NCBI RefSeq assembly: GCF_023276435.1
Contig: NZ_JALLPO010000027.1
Location: 82,521-146,520, forward strand
DNA from: Sphaerisporangium perillae
GTDB lineage: Bacteria > Actinomycetota > Actinomycetes > Streptosporangiales > Streptosporangiaceae
DNA: 64,000 bases
Direction: 5' to 3'
In this document: positions 45,426-54,161 of the stretch, piece after piece
How the letters are laid out: each line of letters starts with the position of its first letter
How positions within the stretch are numbered: position 1 is the first letter of the stretch
Translations under genes and position numbers: made by a program
Notes under the pieces: generated by a model
Databases searched by the model: none
The model's input: only the letters and a program-made list of their open reading frames with translations
Told to the model about the DNA's origin: nothing

Positions 45426-46469
45426 TCACGCCGCGCCGCCGCCCACGCGCGTGTACCTGCTCACGCCGCCGTCGAGCGCGACGAGCACCTGTCCGCGGGC
45501 CACGAGGACGTCGAGGTGGGCGGCGGTCTCGTTGACCGCGAGCATCTGGTTGAAGTCGTCCAAGTTCGCGAACGGCACGTCGCGTCGGGTCCAGGTCAGC
45601 TGCCGCGCAACCGCGTACGCGTCGAGGGTTCGCATGCCGAGAGTCCCCAGTGCCTGCGCCAGCCGTACATCATGGTGGGCCAGCAGCTCGGCGACGCGAG
45701 CATGGGCGCTCTCGGTGACCGGACCGTGCGCGGGCAGCAGCCTCGCGTCGGCGAAGCGGGTCATCAGCCGCAGCGAATCCAGGTAGTCCGCCAGCGGGAG
45801 CCCGGGCTCGGCGAGCTCGAAGCCGATGGACGGCGTGATGTGCGGCAGCACATGGTCCCCGGCGAACAGCAGACCCGCCGCCTCGTCCAGGTACACCACG
45901 TGCCCCTTGGTGTGGCCGGGCGTGGGGATGACGCGGAGCGCCCGCCGGCCGAACTCAAGCACGCCCGCGCCGATCCATCCGTCCGGTGCTTCCCAGTCGG
46001 TCTCGGCGAAGCCATCGTGGTCCAGGCTCTTCAGTAGCCGGTCGGCGAGGTGGCCGGCGCCGCCGCGGCGGAGCACTCCCAGCGAGGTGACCGGCACGCC
46101 GCTGCGCACCTCGCCCAGCAACTCCAGGCCGTGCCGCTCGCCGGCCCCGAGATACACCCGCGACCCCAGCAACCGGCGCAGCGCCACCGCCTGCGTGTAG
46201 TGGTCGCGATGGATGTGGGTGACGAAGATCTTCGTGATCTGACCGAGGTCGTGCCCCAGCGACGCCATGGCGTCCTCAAGGGCACGGCGGGACTGGGGCA
46301 GCGCCCAGCCGCCGTCGATCATGACGATGCCGTCGTCTTCTTCGAGCAGGTAGACGTTGACGGCCCGAAGGCCGTCGTTCGGAAGCGGGAGCGGGACGCG
46401 GTGCACTCCCGGCTGGATCGTCTCCGCTCCGGCCTCGGCCCACCGGCCACGCTCGGTGCGCGTCGTCAC
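45426..46469 (-). CDS. MBL-fold metallo-hydrolase
   Basis: 347 residues. Metal-binding THIHRDHY with His85, His87, Asp89 and His90; third ligand His in PTPGHTKGHVVYL, then Asp in LLFAGDHVLPHI, and a final His in LLPAHGPV. Family members cleave thioesters, lactones or phosphoesters. The start overlaps the stop of the CoA ligase gene (ATGA), so it is translated with it; hydrolysis of an acyl-CoA or lactone is a reasonable guess. Confidence 0.85.
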   Translation of the reverse strand: MTTRTERGRWAEAGAETIQPGVHRVPLPLPNDGLRAVNVYLLEEDDGIVMIDGGWALPQSRRALEDAMASLGHDLGQITKIFVTHIHRDHYTQAVALRRLLGSRVYLGAGERHGLELLGEVRSGVPVTSLGVLRRGGAGHLADRLLKSLDHDGFAETDWEAPDGWIGAGVLEFGRRALRVIPTPGHTKGHVVYLDEAAGLLFAGDHVLPHITPSIGFELAEPGLPLADYLDSLRLMTRFADARLLPAHGPVTESAHARVAELLAHHDVRLAQALGTLGMRTLDAYAVARQLTWTRRDVPFANLDDFNQMLAVNETAAHLDVLVARGQVLVALDGGVSRYTRVGGGAA

Positions 46470-47983
46470 GCCTCCGCCTTGCCGGCCAGGCGGGCCAGGC
46501 GGGCTTGCAGGTCACCGGCGAGGTCCTTGGCGGCGGACCGGGAGATCTTGCCGACCGTGGTCTGTGGCAGCTTGTCCACCGCGAACACGAACTCGGGCCA
46601 CTTGGTCTTGGACAGCCCGACACTCCGCAGGTGCCGGGTGATGTCATCCAGCCCTACCCCGCCACCGTCCACGACGGTCACCAGCGCCGCCACCCGTTCA
46701 CCGAGAATCTCATCGGCGACCGGCACCACGCACACCTGCCAGACGCTCGGATGGGACGCGACGGCGCGCTCCACCTCGGTGACGTCGATGTTACGGCCGC
46801 CACGGATGATCACATCCTTCTCCCGGCCCATGACGCTGACGGTTTCGTCCTGGTTGATCGTCATGAGATCACCGGTCGGGAAGAACCCGTCCGCGGTGAG
46901 CTCGGGAGCCTCCAGCTTGCCATCCCGCGCGTAGCCGAGGAACAGCGACGGCCCACGCACCTGCGCCCGCCCGACCTCTCCGCGCGGCATCTCACGCCCC
47001 TCGCCGTCCACCACCCGAAGCTCGGTGCCGGGAAACGGGCGCCCGTCACGGCCGAGTCGGATCTCCACCGGCTCCCCCGGCAACGGCGAGGTATGACCCA
47101 AGCACTCCGACATCCCGAACACCCGCAGAATCCGGGTGCCGAGCGACTGCTCGGCACGGCCAAGGGCCGCCACATCCATCGGACCGCCACCAACAGTGAT
47201 CGAACGCACGCCCTGGAGCACCCGCGAACCGGCGGCGGCGCCGCCCAGCTGAAGCGCCATGGTGGGCACGCACATGCTCCACCGCACCTGGGCCTCGGCC
47301 ATCCGGGCCAGGGCCGCGGCGGGATCCCACCTGCGCCACAGGACCAATGGGCCCCCCAGCGCCAAAGCCAGGTAGACGCCGAAACAGTAGGCCGCGGTCG
47401 ACGACAGCGGCACCAGCGCCGCGACCGCGTCCCCCTGGCGCAGACCGTTGATGGCGATGGTTTGCGAGCAGGCGTACCGCAAGGCGTCCTCGGACTGCAC
47501 GACCCCCTTGGGCCGCCCCGTGGAGCCCGAGGTCAGCCCGATCAGCGAGCCGCCGGCCCAACGCGACACCTCACGCGGCCCGTCGCTCGACCAGGCCTCC
47601 CAGCCATCGAGCACACCTCGCCGCACCCCGCCGGCCGGTAGCGAAGGCACGCCCCACTCCTGCAGGGCGGACGGTTCTGCCACCACCGCATCGGGCCGGA
47701 TGTCCTCAAAGGCGGCGGCGAACTCTGCGCCCGTCGTATGGCGATTCACCACCGCCAGCACGCCGCCACTCATTCCCACGGCCACAGTGGCCGCAACGGT
47801 CCGCCACGAATTGTCAGCCTGCACCAGCACGGTACCCGCGCCGCCCTCGCCTTCCAGCGCGGCCGCCAGCTCCGCCGCATGAACGAACAGCTCCCGCGCG
47901 GTGTGAGCGCCCGAATCGTCGATGACGGCGACGGCGTCCGACCCGGCGGCCCGCCGCTGGAACTCACCCACTACCTGCCGCAT
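46466..47983 (-). CDS. AMP-binding acyl-CoA synthetase
   Basis: 505 residues. ATP loop GLTSGSTGRPKGVV (near 150), TRILRVFGMSECLGHTSPL, FFPTGDLMTINQDETVSVMG and the hinge REKDVIIRGGRNIDVTEVE; catalytic Lys in LPQTTVGKISRSAAK near the end. It activates a carboxylic acid as acyl-AMP and then acyl-CoA. Part of the minus-strand operon that begins with the LivK gene at 50077. Confidence 0.88.
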   Translation of the reverse strand: MRQVVGEFQRRAAGSDAVAVIDDSGAHTARELFVHAAELAAALEGEGGAGTVLVQADNSWRTVAATVAVGMSGGVLAVVNRHTTGAEFAAAFEDIRPDAVVAEPSALQEWGVPSLPAGGVRRGVLDGWEAWSSDGPREVSRWAGGSLIGLTSGSTGRPKGVVQSEDALRYACSQTIAINGLRQGDAVAALVPLSSTAAYCFGVYLALALGGPLVLWRRWDPAAALARMAEAQVRWSMCVPTMALQLGGAAAGSRVLQGVRSITVGGGPMDVAALGRAEQSLGTRILRVFGMSECLGHTSPLPGEPVEIRLGRDGRPFPGTELRVVDGEGREMPRGEVGRAQVRGPSLFLGYARDGKLEAPELTADGFFPTGDLMTINQDETVSVMGREKDVIIRGGRNIDVTEVERAVASHPSVWQVCVVPVADEILGERVAALVTVVDGGGVGLDDITRHLRSVGLSKTKWPEFVFAVDKLPQTTVGKISRSAAKDLAGDLQARLARLAGKAEA

Positions 47984-48028
47984 TCCGCTCTCCTCCCATG
48001 CCTACCGGCCCGGTCATCATGACCGCGG

Positions 48029-48349
48029 TCAGCCCGTGAACATTTCCCTCTCGGTTCCCATCACGGCGATCCGGCGGCCCCTCATGTCGCCGACCTGGGC
48101 GACCGCCGCCGCCCACTCGGGGCTGTCCAGCGCCTTCCGGAGGTCTTCCGCGCTGTCGAAGCTGAGCACCGACATCCCGTCCCAGCCCTCGGACCGGCTT
48201 TCGAACGCCGAGTCGATCTCGGTATGCCGCCAGGCGCGCAGGCCGGGGAGCCGATAGGTGAGCTCGGCGTGCTCACCTCGCCACCAGGCTATGAACCGGT
48301 CGTGGGTCCACTCCGGCGGCCGTGCGGCCAGGAGCACAAGGTTGTACAT
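48029..48349 (-). CDS. EthD domain protein
   Basis: 106 residues. The pattern ARPPEWTHDRFIAWWRGEHA and LPGLRAWRHTEID to VLSFDSAEDLRKALDSPEW is the EthD dimeric ferredoxin-like fold, found in degradation clusters for ethers, phenols and terpenoids; function often unknown. It is 45 bases before the CoA ligase gene in the same direction. Confidence 0.8.
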   Translation of the reverse strand: MYNLVLLAARPPEWTHDRFIAWWRGEHAELTYRLPGLRAWRHTEIDSAFESRSEGWDGMSVLSFDSAEDLRKALDSPEWAAAVAQVGDMRGRRIAVMGTEREMFTG

Positions 48350-48488
48350 GCCCTCTCCTCATCTCAATGCCGGTTCAACATCACGGCCGTGTACCGGTGA
48401 TGAGCGAAGGTCTACGGCGTACCGACGCCAACCTCCACCATCTTGGTCACGCGTCGAACCGGATGGCGGGCAACCGGGTCCGGCGGAG

Positions 48489-48872
48489 CTAGAGCGCCGC
48501 CGGCCAGTCCAGCAGCTCGAACGATGTCGTGAAAAACGACTGGTAGCGGGCCATCTTCCCGTTGGCGGACACCACGGCCGCGGAGTGGAACGCCCCTGTG
48601 GGCTTGCCCGACTCGGTGACCACCCCGTAGACCATTTCGAGGTTCCCGTCGACGGCCGAGCGGAGCACGTTGTGCACACGCACGACCGCCTTGCGGCCGG
48701 CGATGTACAGGGCGAAGTCCTCCCTGGACTGTCCGCTCACCTGGCCGCCGGGGAGAGCGAGCAGGAACCGGAAGTCCGGCTCCACGTACTCGAGCGCCTT
48801 CTCCGGGTCCTGGCTGTCCATGCAGGCCATATATTCGCACAGCACCATGATGTCGATCCTCTCTAACGACAA
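48489..48872 (-). CDS. NTF2/SnoaL-like protein
   Basis: 127 residues from ATG 48872 (an internal ATG at 48848 is an alternative). NTF2-like cone with YMACMDSQDPEKALEYVEPD at the start and FFTTSFELLDW at the end. Similar to the protein at 43126. Lies 20 bases after the LivK gene and before the EthD gene; probably isomerase or ligand-binding protein in the same pathway. Confidence 0.75.
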   Translation of the reverse strand: MSLERIDIMVLCEYMACMDSQDPEKALEYVEPDFRFLLALPGGQVSGQSREDFALYIAGRKAVVRVHNVLRSAVDGNLEMVYGVVTESGKPTGAFHSAAVVSANGKMARYQSFFTTSFELLDWPAAL

Positions 48873-48892
48873 GGAACGCAGCTGAGCCGGGG

Positions 48893-50077
48893 TCAGCGGT
48901 CCGGGGGTGTGTAGAAGTCACCCTCCGACACGAACTGGCCGTCCTTCACGATCACCTTCTGCACCGCACGCGTCCCGAGGTGGTTGCCCGCGCTGAAGCT
49001 CATCACCGGCGCGACACCGGGGTCGATCTGGCCGGCCTTCTCATATGCCGCGACGAGCGACTGCGAGGTGACCGGGCCCTGCACGGTCTGCGCGATCTGG
49101 ACGAAGACCTTCGCCGCGGTCCACCCCCAGAGGGCGATGAAGTCGGCGGGCTGTCCCGGCTCGTACTTGGCCATCGCGTCGCGGAACTCTTTGACCGACG
49201 GATCGCTGTCGTTCGGCACCTTGACCAACTGCACCGCCTTGAAACCTTCGGCGGCGTCACCGGCGAGGGTGAGCGTGGAGGCCGCGGCGGTCGGCGCGTA
49301 GCCGTAGGTCGGCACGGACAGGCCCTGCAGCTTGGCCTCCTTGAGGTAGGCCGCGGCCTCCGGCGAGGCGAGGATCAGGACCACCGCGTCGGGCTTCTTC
49401 GCCTTCACCTGCGTGATCACCGGACTGTAGTCGGTGGACTGGAACTTCACCGACAGCAGCTCGGCGTTGCTGCCCGGGCTGGTCTTCTGCAGGACGGGCG
49501 CCACCTGGTTGGCCACGTTGACGAATGCCGCCGGGTCGCTGTGCACTACCAGCACCTTCTTCGCGCCGTCCTCCGCCGCCCAGGCCGCCAGCGCCGCCGC
49601 CTGGTCCTCATAGAGGGTCTGGACGCCGAACAGGCCGGGACGGGGCGGCGTGTACCAGGTGGCGGCGCCGCCCAGCTCGTTGAAGATCGGTACCTTTGAC
49701 TGCTGCAGGGCGAACGGGAAGGTCGCCTCGCCCTGCGCGGTGCCGTTGGCGGCGACGATGGCCACGACCTTCTCCTGGCCGATCAGTTCCCGGGCGACCT
49801 GCACGGTCTGCTGCGGATCGAATGCGTTGTCCTTGACGATCCAGTTGACCTTGCGGCCGTTGATGCCGCCCTTGTCGTTCGTCATCTTGAAGTACGCGTC
49901 GGCACCCGCGCGTTGCGGGACGCCGGAGGCGGCCACGGGACCCGTGAGCGGGTACCAAGCGCCGATCTTGATTTCTTTGTCGCCCGCGGCGTTGGAGCCC
50001 CCACCACCGCAGGCGCTCGTGGCCAGTGCGAGGGCGGCGACGCAGGTTATGAAAAGGTGCGTTGAACGGAGGCGCAT
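48893..50077 (-). CDS. ABC transporter substrate-binding lipoprotein (LivK-like)
   Basis: 394 residues. Signal peptide with lipobox ending at Cys23 (LATSAC), then a glycine-rich linker and a two-lobed periplasmic-binding fold of the branched-chain amino acid type (IKIGAWYPLTGPVAASG, NDKGGINGRK, IFNELGGAATWYTPPRPGLF). Members in catabolic clusters bind aromatic or alicyclic acids instead. No permease or ATPase gene is nearby. First gene of the operon down to 45426; regulon site 3 lies 14-33 bases upstream. Confidence 0.88.
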   Translation of the reverse strand: MRLRSTHLFITCVAALALATSACGGGGSNAAGDKEIKIGAWYPLTGPVAASGVPQRAGADAYFKMTNDKGGINGRKVNWIVKDNAFDPQQTVQVARELIGQEKVVAIVAANGTAQGEATFPFALQQSKVPIFNELGGAATWYTPPRPGLFGVQTLYEDQAAALAAWAAEDGAKKVLVVHSDPAAFVNVANQVAPVLQKTSPGSNAELLSVKFQSTDYSPVITQVKAKKPDAVVLILASPEAAAYLKEAKLQGLSVPTYGYAPTAAASTLTLAGDAAEGFKAVQLVKVPNDSDPSVKEFRDAMAKYEPGQPADFIALWGWTAAKVFVQIAQTVQGPVTSQSLVAAYEKAGQIDPGVAPVMSFSAGNHLGTRAVQKVIVKDGQFVSEGDFYTPPDR

Positions 50078-50090
50078 GACCCACTCCTAT

Positions 50091-50110
50091 AACTGAGTTC
50101 AGTTCAGTTT
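50091..50110. promoter_or_regulatory. Regulon site 3
   Basis: AACTGAGTTCAGTTCAGTTT at 50091-50110: a near-perfect palindrome AACTGAGTTCAGTT overlapping an extra half site. Directly upstream of the LivK gene, where it would cover the promoter. Confidence 0.65.
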
Positions 50111-50208
50111 AGGGGACTCTATCGCCGCGCTCGCATTCGGGCAATAGCCTGGTGAGCCAGAGAAGAATCCGGTGCGCGCAGCCCGGTTCCGTGCCCGGGA
50201 CAGCACGA

Positions 50209-50239
50209 CCGGCACGACCTTCCACGCAGGTCGTGCCGG
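50209..50239. terminator. Hairpin, copy 1
   Basis: CCGGCACGACC, nine bases (TTCCACGCA), then GGTCGTGCCGG: an 11-base perfect stem about 75 bases past the stop of the enoyl-CoA hydratase gene on the minus strand. The same 31 bases plus four on the left recur at 54846-54880. Probably a transcription terminator. Confidence 0.6.
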
Positions 50240-50315
50240 ACATCAGGCCTCATCGATCGGGCCGGCGCGCGCCACCTGCGGGCCGCCGGCCACCTGGCGC
50301 GGCGTCCGGCAGGGC

Positions 50316-50924
50316 TCAGCGGCCCTTCCAGTTCGGCTCGCGCTTCTCCAGGAACGCGGCCACGCCTTCGGCTGCGTCCTTTGAGTTGAGCGTCACGCCG
50401 ACGGCCAGGTGCTCCATCACCATCAGCGACTGGATGTCGGCCTCCAGGCTGCGATCGATCGTCATCTTCGTGATCCGCATCTGGAACGGGCTCTTGTCGG
50501 TCAGGTGGCTGATGAACTCCTCCACCGTGGCATCCAGCTCCTCCGCCGGCGCCGACTTGTTGATCAGATCGAAGTCGGCCGCCTCCACACCCGACAGAAG
50601 CTTGCCGGTGAGCATCAGCTCCTTGGTCTTGCGGATACCGATCATCCGAGGCACCCGGTAGATCGGCCCCGCCCCACCGAACAACGCCCGCCGGATATGG
50701 AAGTCACCGATCTGCGCATCGTCGGAGGCGATCGCGAAGTCACAGGAGATCATCAGCTCAAAGCCGCCCGCCGTGACATACCCCTCCAGCACCGCCACCG
50801 ACGGAGTGCTCATCGAGTACAACCGATCGCAGACCTTCGCCGAGACCACCGCCACATCCATGGCCGTGCTGCTGCCGATGTAGTCCGCCTGCAACTCATC
50901 CAGATCGAACCCCGAACAGAACGT
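50316..50924. repeat. Exact direct repeat, left copy
   Basis: Every base from 50316 to 50924 matches 63392 to 64000, in the same orientation and offset by 13076. The identity begins exactly at the stop codon; the base before differs. The right copy is cut by the window edge so the repeat may be longer. Confidence 0.9.
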
Positions 50925-51104
50925 GCCACCCCGGCCGCGCAGCACCAGGACGCGCAGTTCGGGGTCGGCGTCGACCTCGGTGATGATCTCGTCGAGACGC
51001 CTGAGAATCGGCAGCGTCACGCAGTTCTTCTTCCACGGGCGGTTGAGCCACACCCGCGCCACGTTCCCATCGCGCTCGAACTGGATCTCATCCTCAACCG
51101 ACAC
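50316..51104 (-). CDS. Enoyl-CoA hydratase/isomerase family protein, copy 1
   Basis: 262 residues. Crotonase fold with LRGRGGTFCSGFDLDEL (oxyanion residue) and FGGAGPIYRVPRMIGIRKTK; the usual catalytic Glu positions carry Gly/Ala, so the reaction may not be plain hydration. The last 609 bases (50316-50924) are identical to the gene at 63392-64000. Single gene with regulon site 4 immediately upstream and a hairpin downstream. Confidence 0.85.
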   Translation of the reverse strand: MSVEDEIQFERDGNVARVWLNRPWKKNCVTLPILRRLDEIITEVDADPELRVLVLRGRGGTFCSGFDLDELQADYIGSSTAMDVAVVSAKVCDRLYSMSTPSVAVLEGYVTAGGFELMISCDFAIASDDAQIGDFHIRRALFGGAGPIYRVPRMIGIRKTKELMLTGKLLSGVEAADFDLINKSAPAEELDATVEEFISHLTDKSPFQMRITKMTIDRSLEADIQSLMVMEHLAVGVTLNSKDAAEGVAAFLEKREPNWKGR

Positions 51105-51116
51105 GATTCCTCCTTG

Positions 51117-51135
51117 AACTGAATTCAGTACAGTT
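51117..51135. promoter_or_regulatory. Regulon site 4 (perfect palindrome)
   Basis: ACTGAATTCAGT at 51118-51129 is a perfect 12-base palindrome, followed by a second half site ACAGTT. It is 14 bases before the start of the enoyl-CoA hydratase gene on the minus strand. Confidence 0.7.
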
Positions 51136-51311
51136 GTATGAGGCGTGCGTCGCCCTTGTCAAGGGGATCGCCGGACCGAGGTGGATCTCACCCGTCAAGC
51201 CACATCGACCTGGAGGGCCCGGGGAACGGGCCGGCGGCAACACCGGAACCGCGCCCCGGGCAAACGCTAACGCCGGCAGGGACTGTCCCCCGGCCGGCGG
51301 GCACGAGCGGG

Positions 51312-51490
51312 CTGCGTACGGCAGCTCCGCCATGCCGCTGCCCGCCAGGCCGGCCAGGCCGAGGATCTCACCACGGTGCACGCGCGGTGGGCTCGTCGAG
51401 CACGAGTACGCCGGGCCCGCCCTGCCAGCCGTGCAGCGCGGCGACGATCGCGACAACGGTGCGTTCGACCGGGGTGGCATCCGGAGGCAT
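51312..51490 (-). pseudogene. Sugar ABC ATPase (RbsA-like), remnant of two parts
   Basis: Reads PVERTVVAIVAALHGWQGGP and VLVLDEPTA (Walker B of the first cassette), then shifts frame near 51383 to RVHRGEILGLAGLAGSGMAE and LPYAA, the start of the second cassette. About 100 residues between, and all sequence before and after, are missing. No other sugar transporter gene is present. Confidence 0.6.
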
Positions 51491-51636
51491 CGCGCTCGGC
51501 CCACCGAGCGTGGCGGTGGATCGCAGGCTGTCCAGGTGAGCGCTCAGTGCGTGTCCACGCGGACCTCTGAACTCACCTCTGGCCGCGCCAGAGGGTTGAC
51601 GCCCTGCGTACTCGGGGTGCAACCTACACAAATCTA

Positions 51637-51649
51637 AACTGAAGTCAGG
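51637..51649. promoter_or_regulatory. Regulon site 5
   Basis: AACTGAAGTCAGG, a degenerate copy of the regulon palindrome, 17 bases before the ATG of the SDR remnant at 51667; AGAGGAG lies between as ribosome site. Confidence 0.5.
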
Positions 51650-51666
51650 TCATGAGAGGAGATGCG

Positions 51667-51822
51667 ATGTCCTCGATGCTGACTGAGCGCGTCGTGCTGA
51701 TCACTGGAGCCGGGCAAGGACTCGGCCGCGCCACCGCGCTGGAGGTGGCGCGGAGCGGCGCCGCGGCGCTAGCGCTCATCGACCGCAACCCCGACACGGC
51801 CGCGGAGCGGCCGCCGCCCTAG
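51667..51822 (+). pseudogene. SDR oxidoreductase, N-terminal remnant
   Basis: 51 codons: MSSMLTERVVLITGAGQGLG, GRATALEVARSGAAALALID and a stop soon after. This is the NAD-binding start of a classical SDR, cut just after the residue that selects the cofactor. Promoter region, operator and ribosome site are intact, the rest of the gene is lost. Confidence 0.7.
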
Positions 51823-51885
51823 TGAAGTGTGCGGTACTGCCGGCTTCGTGGCGCGGACCCGGCGCGCGCGAAATCCAAATGACCG

Positions 51886-51899
51886 AATTGAATTCAGTT
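51886..51899. promoter_or_regulatory. Regulon site 6
   Basis: AATTGAATTCAGTT, 35 bases before the ATG of the alpha/beta hydrolase gene; AGTTTACT at 51902-51909 may be part of the promoter. Confidence 0.65.
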
Positions 51900-51934
51900 A
51901 AAGTTTACTGGTATCGCCAACGAGGAGGGCACCA

Positions 51935-52630
51935 ATGCCGTTCGTTCTCATTCACGGCGCCGGTTTCGGCGCGAGCAGCTGGGACGAGCTGATCCCCCAC
52001 CTGAGCGCGGAAGCGCTGGCAGTCGACCTTCCGGGCCGCGGGACCAGGGCCGGAGTCGAACTGGGCACGGTCACTCTCGCGGACTGCGCCGAGGCGGTCC
52101 GGGAGGACGTCGAGGCGAAGGATCTGCGGGACGTGGTGCTGGTCGGTCACTCCTTCGCGGGAGTCACGGTGCCGCGCGTCCTGGACCTCGTACCTGGCCG
52201 GATCCGTCACGTCGTCCTGGTGTCGGCCGTGGTGCCTCCCGACGGATCTCGGGTGCTCGACCAGATCGATCCCGGCGTACGGGATCTGGTCGAGCAGTCC
52301 ATCGTCGGCGGCGTCTACCAGCAGACCCGCGAGGGCGCCGCCGCGATGCTGTGCAATGACATGGACGAGGCGACCACCGCTTCCACTCTGGACCGGCTGG
52401 CCGACGACTCAGCCGCCCTGCTGAGCGAGACCGTGGACCTGAGCGGCTACCGGCGCGAGATCCCCCGGACCTACGTTCACCTCACCCAGGACCAGTGCTA
52501 CGTCGAGGAACTCCAGCAGCGATCCATCGCGCTGCTCCGGCCGGAGGTCATCGATCTGGACACCGGTCACATGGCGATGATCAGTGCGCCCGGAAAGCTC
52601 GCCGCCGTACTCAACGCCATCCACGGCTGA
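51935..52630 (+). CDS. Alpha/beta-hydrolase
   Basis: 231 residues. FVLIHGAGFGASSWDELIP (oxyanion loop), nucleophile elbow VLVGHSFAGV with Ser near 71, and the C-terminal catalytic His in VIDLDTGHMAMISAP. Closest in appearance to the small esterase/hydroxynitrile lyase-like group. Substrate unknown; an ester or lactone of the catabolic route is plausible. AACGAGGAGG precedes the ATG. Confidence 0.85.
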   Translation: MPFVLIHGAGFGASSWDELIPHLSAEALAVDLPGRGTRAGVELGTVTLADCAEAVREDVEAKDLRDVVLVGHSFAGVTVPRVLDLVPGRIRHVVLVSAVVPPDGSRVLDQIDPGVRDLVEQSIVGGVYQQTREGAAAMLCNDMDEATTASTLDRLADDSAALLSETVDLSGYRREIPRTYVHLTQDQCYVEELQQRSIALLRPEVIDLDTGHMAMISAPGKLAAVLNAIHG

Positions 52631-52724
52631 TCGCGCTCCCCAGGCCGAAGGCCTGGGGATTCCGCCTGTGCCGCATGGTGATCATGCGGCACAGGCGGAA
52701 TCGATGTTTCATCGGCCGTCTCGG

Positions 52725-53594
52725 TCACCGTGCTGCTTGGTAGTCGTAGAAGCCCCGCCCGGACTTGCGGCCGAGGAACCCGGCTTCCACCATGCGGCGC
52801 AGCAACGGCGGCGGCGCGTACTGGGGTTCCCTGAATTCCTCGTGCAGGGAATCGGCGACGGCCCGCAGGGTGTCCAGGCCGATCAGGTCCGACAGGCGCA
52901 GCGGGCCCATCGGGTGGGCGCAGCCCAGCGTCATGCCCGTGTCGACGTCCTCCGCGGTGGCGTGGCCGGCCTCCACCATGCGGATGGCCGACAGCAGGTA
53001 CGGCACCAGCAGCGCGTTGACCACGAAGCCGGACCGGTCCGGCGCGACGATGGTGGTCTTGCCGAGAGCCTCGATGGCGAACGAACGTGCGCGGGCGACG
53101 GTGAGCGGGTCGGTGAGAATCGATTCCACGATCTCGACGAGCTTCTGCACGGGAGCGGGATTGAAGAAGTGCAGGCCGACCACCTGCGCTGGGCGGCCGG
53201 TGGCCTGGGCCAGCCGCGCGATCGGGATGGAGGAGGTGTTGGACGCGAGGATCGCGTCGGGCCGCTTCACCACCCGGTCGAGCTCCGCGAACAGCGCGAT
53301 CTTCAGGTCGGGGTTCTCGACGGCGGCCTCGATGACCAGGTCCCGATCCGCCAGGTCGTCCAACTCGGTGGTGTAGGTCAGGCGGTTCCGTACGGCGTCG
53401 AGCCGCTCAGCCGTGAGCCTGCCGGCTGCGAAGGCGCGGTGGAGTGAGGCCTCGACCCGGGCACGGCCGGCCGCGAGGGCGTCGTCGTCGATCTCGCGGA
53501 CGACGACGTCGAGGTCTCCACGGGCGCAGACTTCGGCGATTCCGGCGCCCATGAGTCCGCAGCCGACCACGCCGACACGGGTGATGTCAGTCAT
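52725..53594 (-). CDS. 3-hydroxyacyl-CoA dehydrogenase
   Basis: 289 residues from ATG 53594. NAD motif GVVGCGLMGAG (residues 8-18), catalytic His142 in GLHFFNPAPVQKLVEIV and the C-terminal domain with DRSGFVVNALLVPYL and GMTLGCAHPMGPL. It oxidises (S)-3-hydroxyacyl-CoA to the keto form. Stand-alone PaaH/FadB2 type. Upstream are only remnants of other genes. Confidence 0.9.
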   Translation of the reverse strand: MTDITRVGVVGCGLMGAGIAEVCARGDLDVVVREIDDDALAAGRARVEASLHRAFAAGRLTAERLDAVRNRLTYTTELDDLADRDLVIEAAVENPDLKIALFAELDRVVKRPDAILASNTSSIPIARLAQATGRPAQVVGLHFFNPAPVQKLVEIVESILTDPLTVARARSFAIEALGKTTIVAPDRSGFVVNALLVPYLLSAIRMVEAGHATAEDVDTGMTLGCAHPMGPLRLSDLIGLDTLRAVADSLHEEFREPQYAPPPLLRRMVEAGFLGRKSGRGFYDYQAAR

Positions 53595-53607
53595 CTTGGT
53601 GTTCCTC

Positions 53608-53675
53608 TCACACGTTGCGGCGGTACCGGCCACCGACGTCGAACAGTGCGCCGGTGATCTCGCCGGGGGGAGCAG
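53608..53675 (-). pseudogene. C-terminal scrap of an oxidoreductase
   Basis: APPGEITGALFDVGGRYRRN and a stop at 53608-53610: the last 22 residues of an SDR-type protein. The sequence before it belongs to another gene, and the join lies at ACTGAATTC (53675-53683), which resembles half of the regulon operator. Confidence 0.45.
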
Positions 53676-53704
53676 ACTGAATTCGCGATCAGCATCAGAT
53701 CGCC

Positions 53705-54007
53705 TCAGGACCAGCGAGGAGCTTCTGGTTGCCGAAGGGTGTCGAGACCTGCCCGCAGCAGGGCGGGAACGGCGGAGCCGACGACGCCGAAGCCCGCTCC
53801 GACGGTCTGGCCGGCGAGGTACACGTGCGGGGCGAAGATCCCGGCTTGGCGGGCGGCGGTCTGCAACCGGTGCCTGAGAGGTTCGGGCGCGTCGTGGACG
53901 GAACCACCGCATGCCCGCTCCTCGGGCAGCACGACCCCGCGGACGAACTCGGCGGTACGCCGGGCGATGTCGGTGACATCGCCGCTGATGTCGAACTGAA
54001 TGGACAC
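53705..54007 (-). pseudogene. Acyl-CoA dehydrogenase, N-terminal remnant
   Basis: Starts MSIQFDISGDVTDIARRTAE and continues FVRGVVLPEERACGG and LQTAARQAGIFAPHV, typical of the N-terminal helices of an acyl-CoA dehydrogenase. From about residue 62 (YLAGQTVGAGFGVVG) it no longer fits, and it stops at 100 residues. An operator palindrome is intact upstream. Confidence 0.6.
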
Positions 54008-54027
54008 GGCGACTCCTGTACGCCAGC

Positions 54028-54045
54028 GGCTAATGATGATTAGCC
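54028..54045. promoter_or_regulatory. Second TetR operator, GGCTAATGATGATTAGCC
   Basis: Perfect 7-base arms GGCTAAT and ATTAGCC around GATG, 21 bases before the acyl-CoA dehydrogenase remnant. A further half site GGCTAAT is at 54137-54143, 19 bases before the TetR gene at 54162. A TTGAA-N10-TTCAA pair at 54094-54113 lies between. Probably bound by the TetR protein encoded at 54162. Confidence 0.55.
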
Positions 54046-54161
54046 ATCACATGGCAGAACATACCCGCGTGTCAACCACTTCAAGGCGGAAAATTGAACC
54101 AACTTCATTTCAAGTGCGGACACCCTGTGCCGTTTCGGCTAATGTTCGGTAGCCTGGGGTC

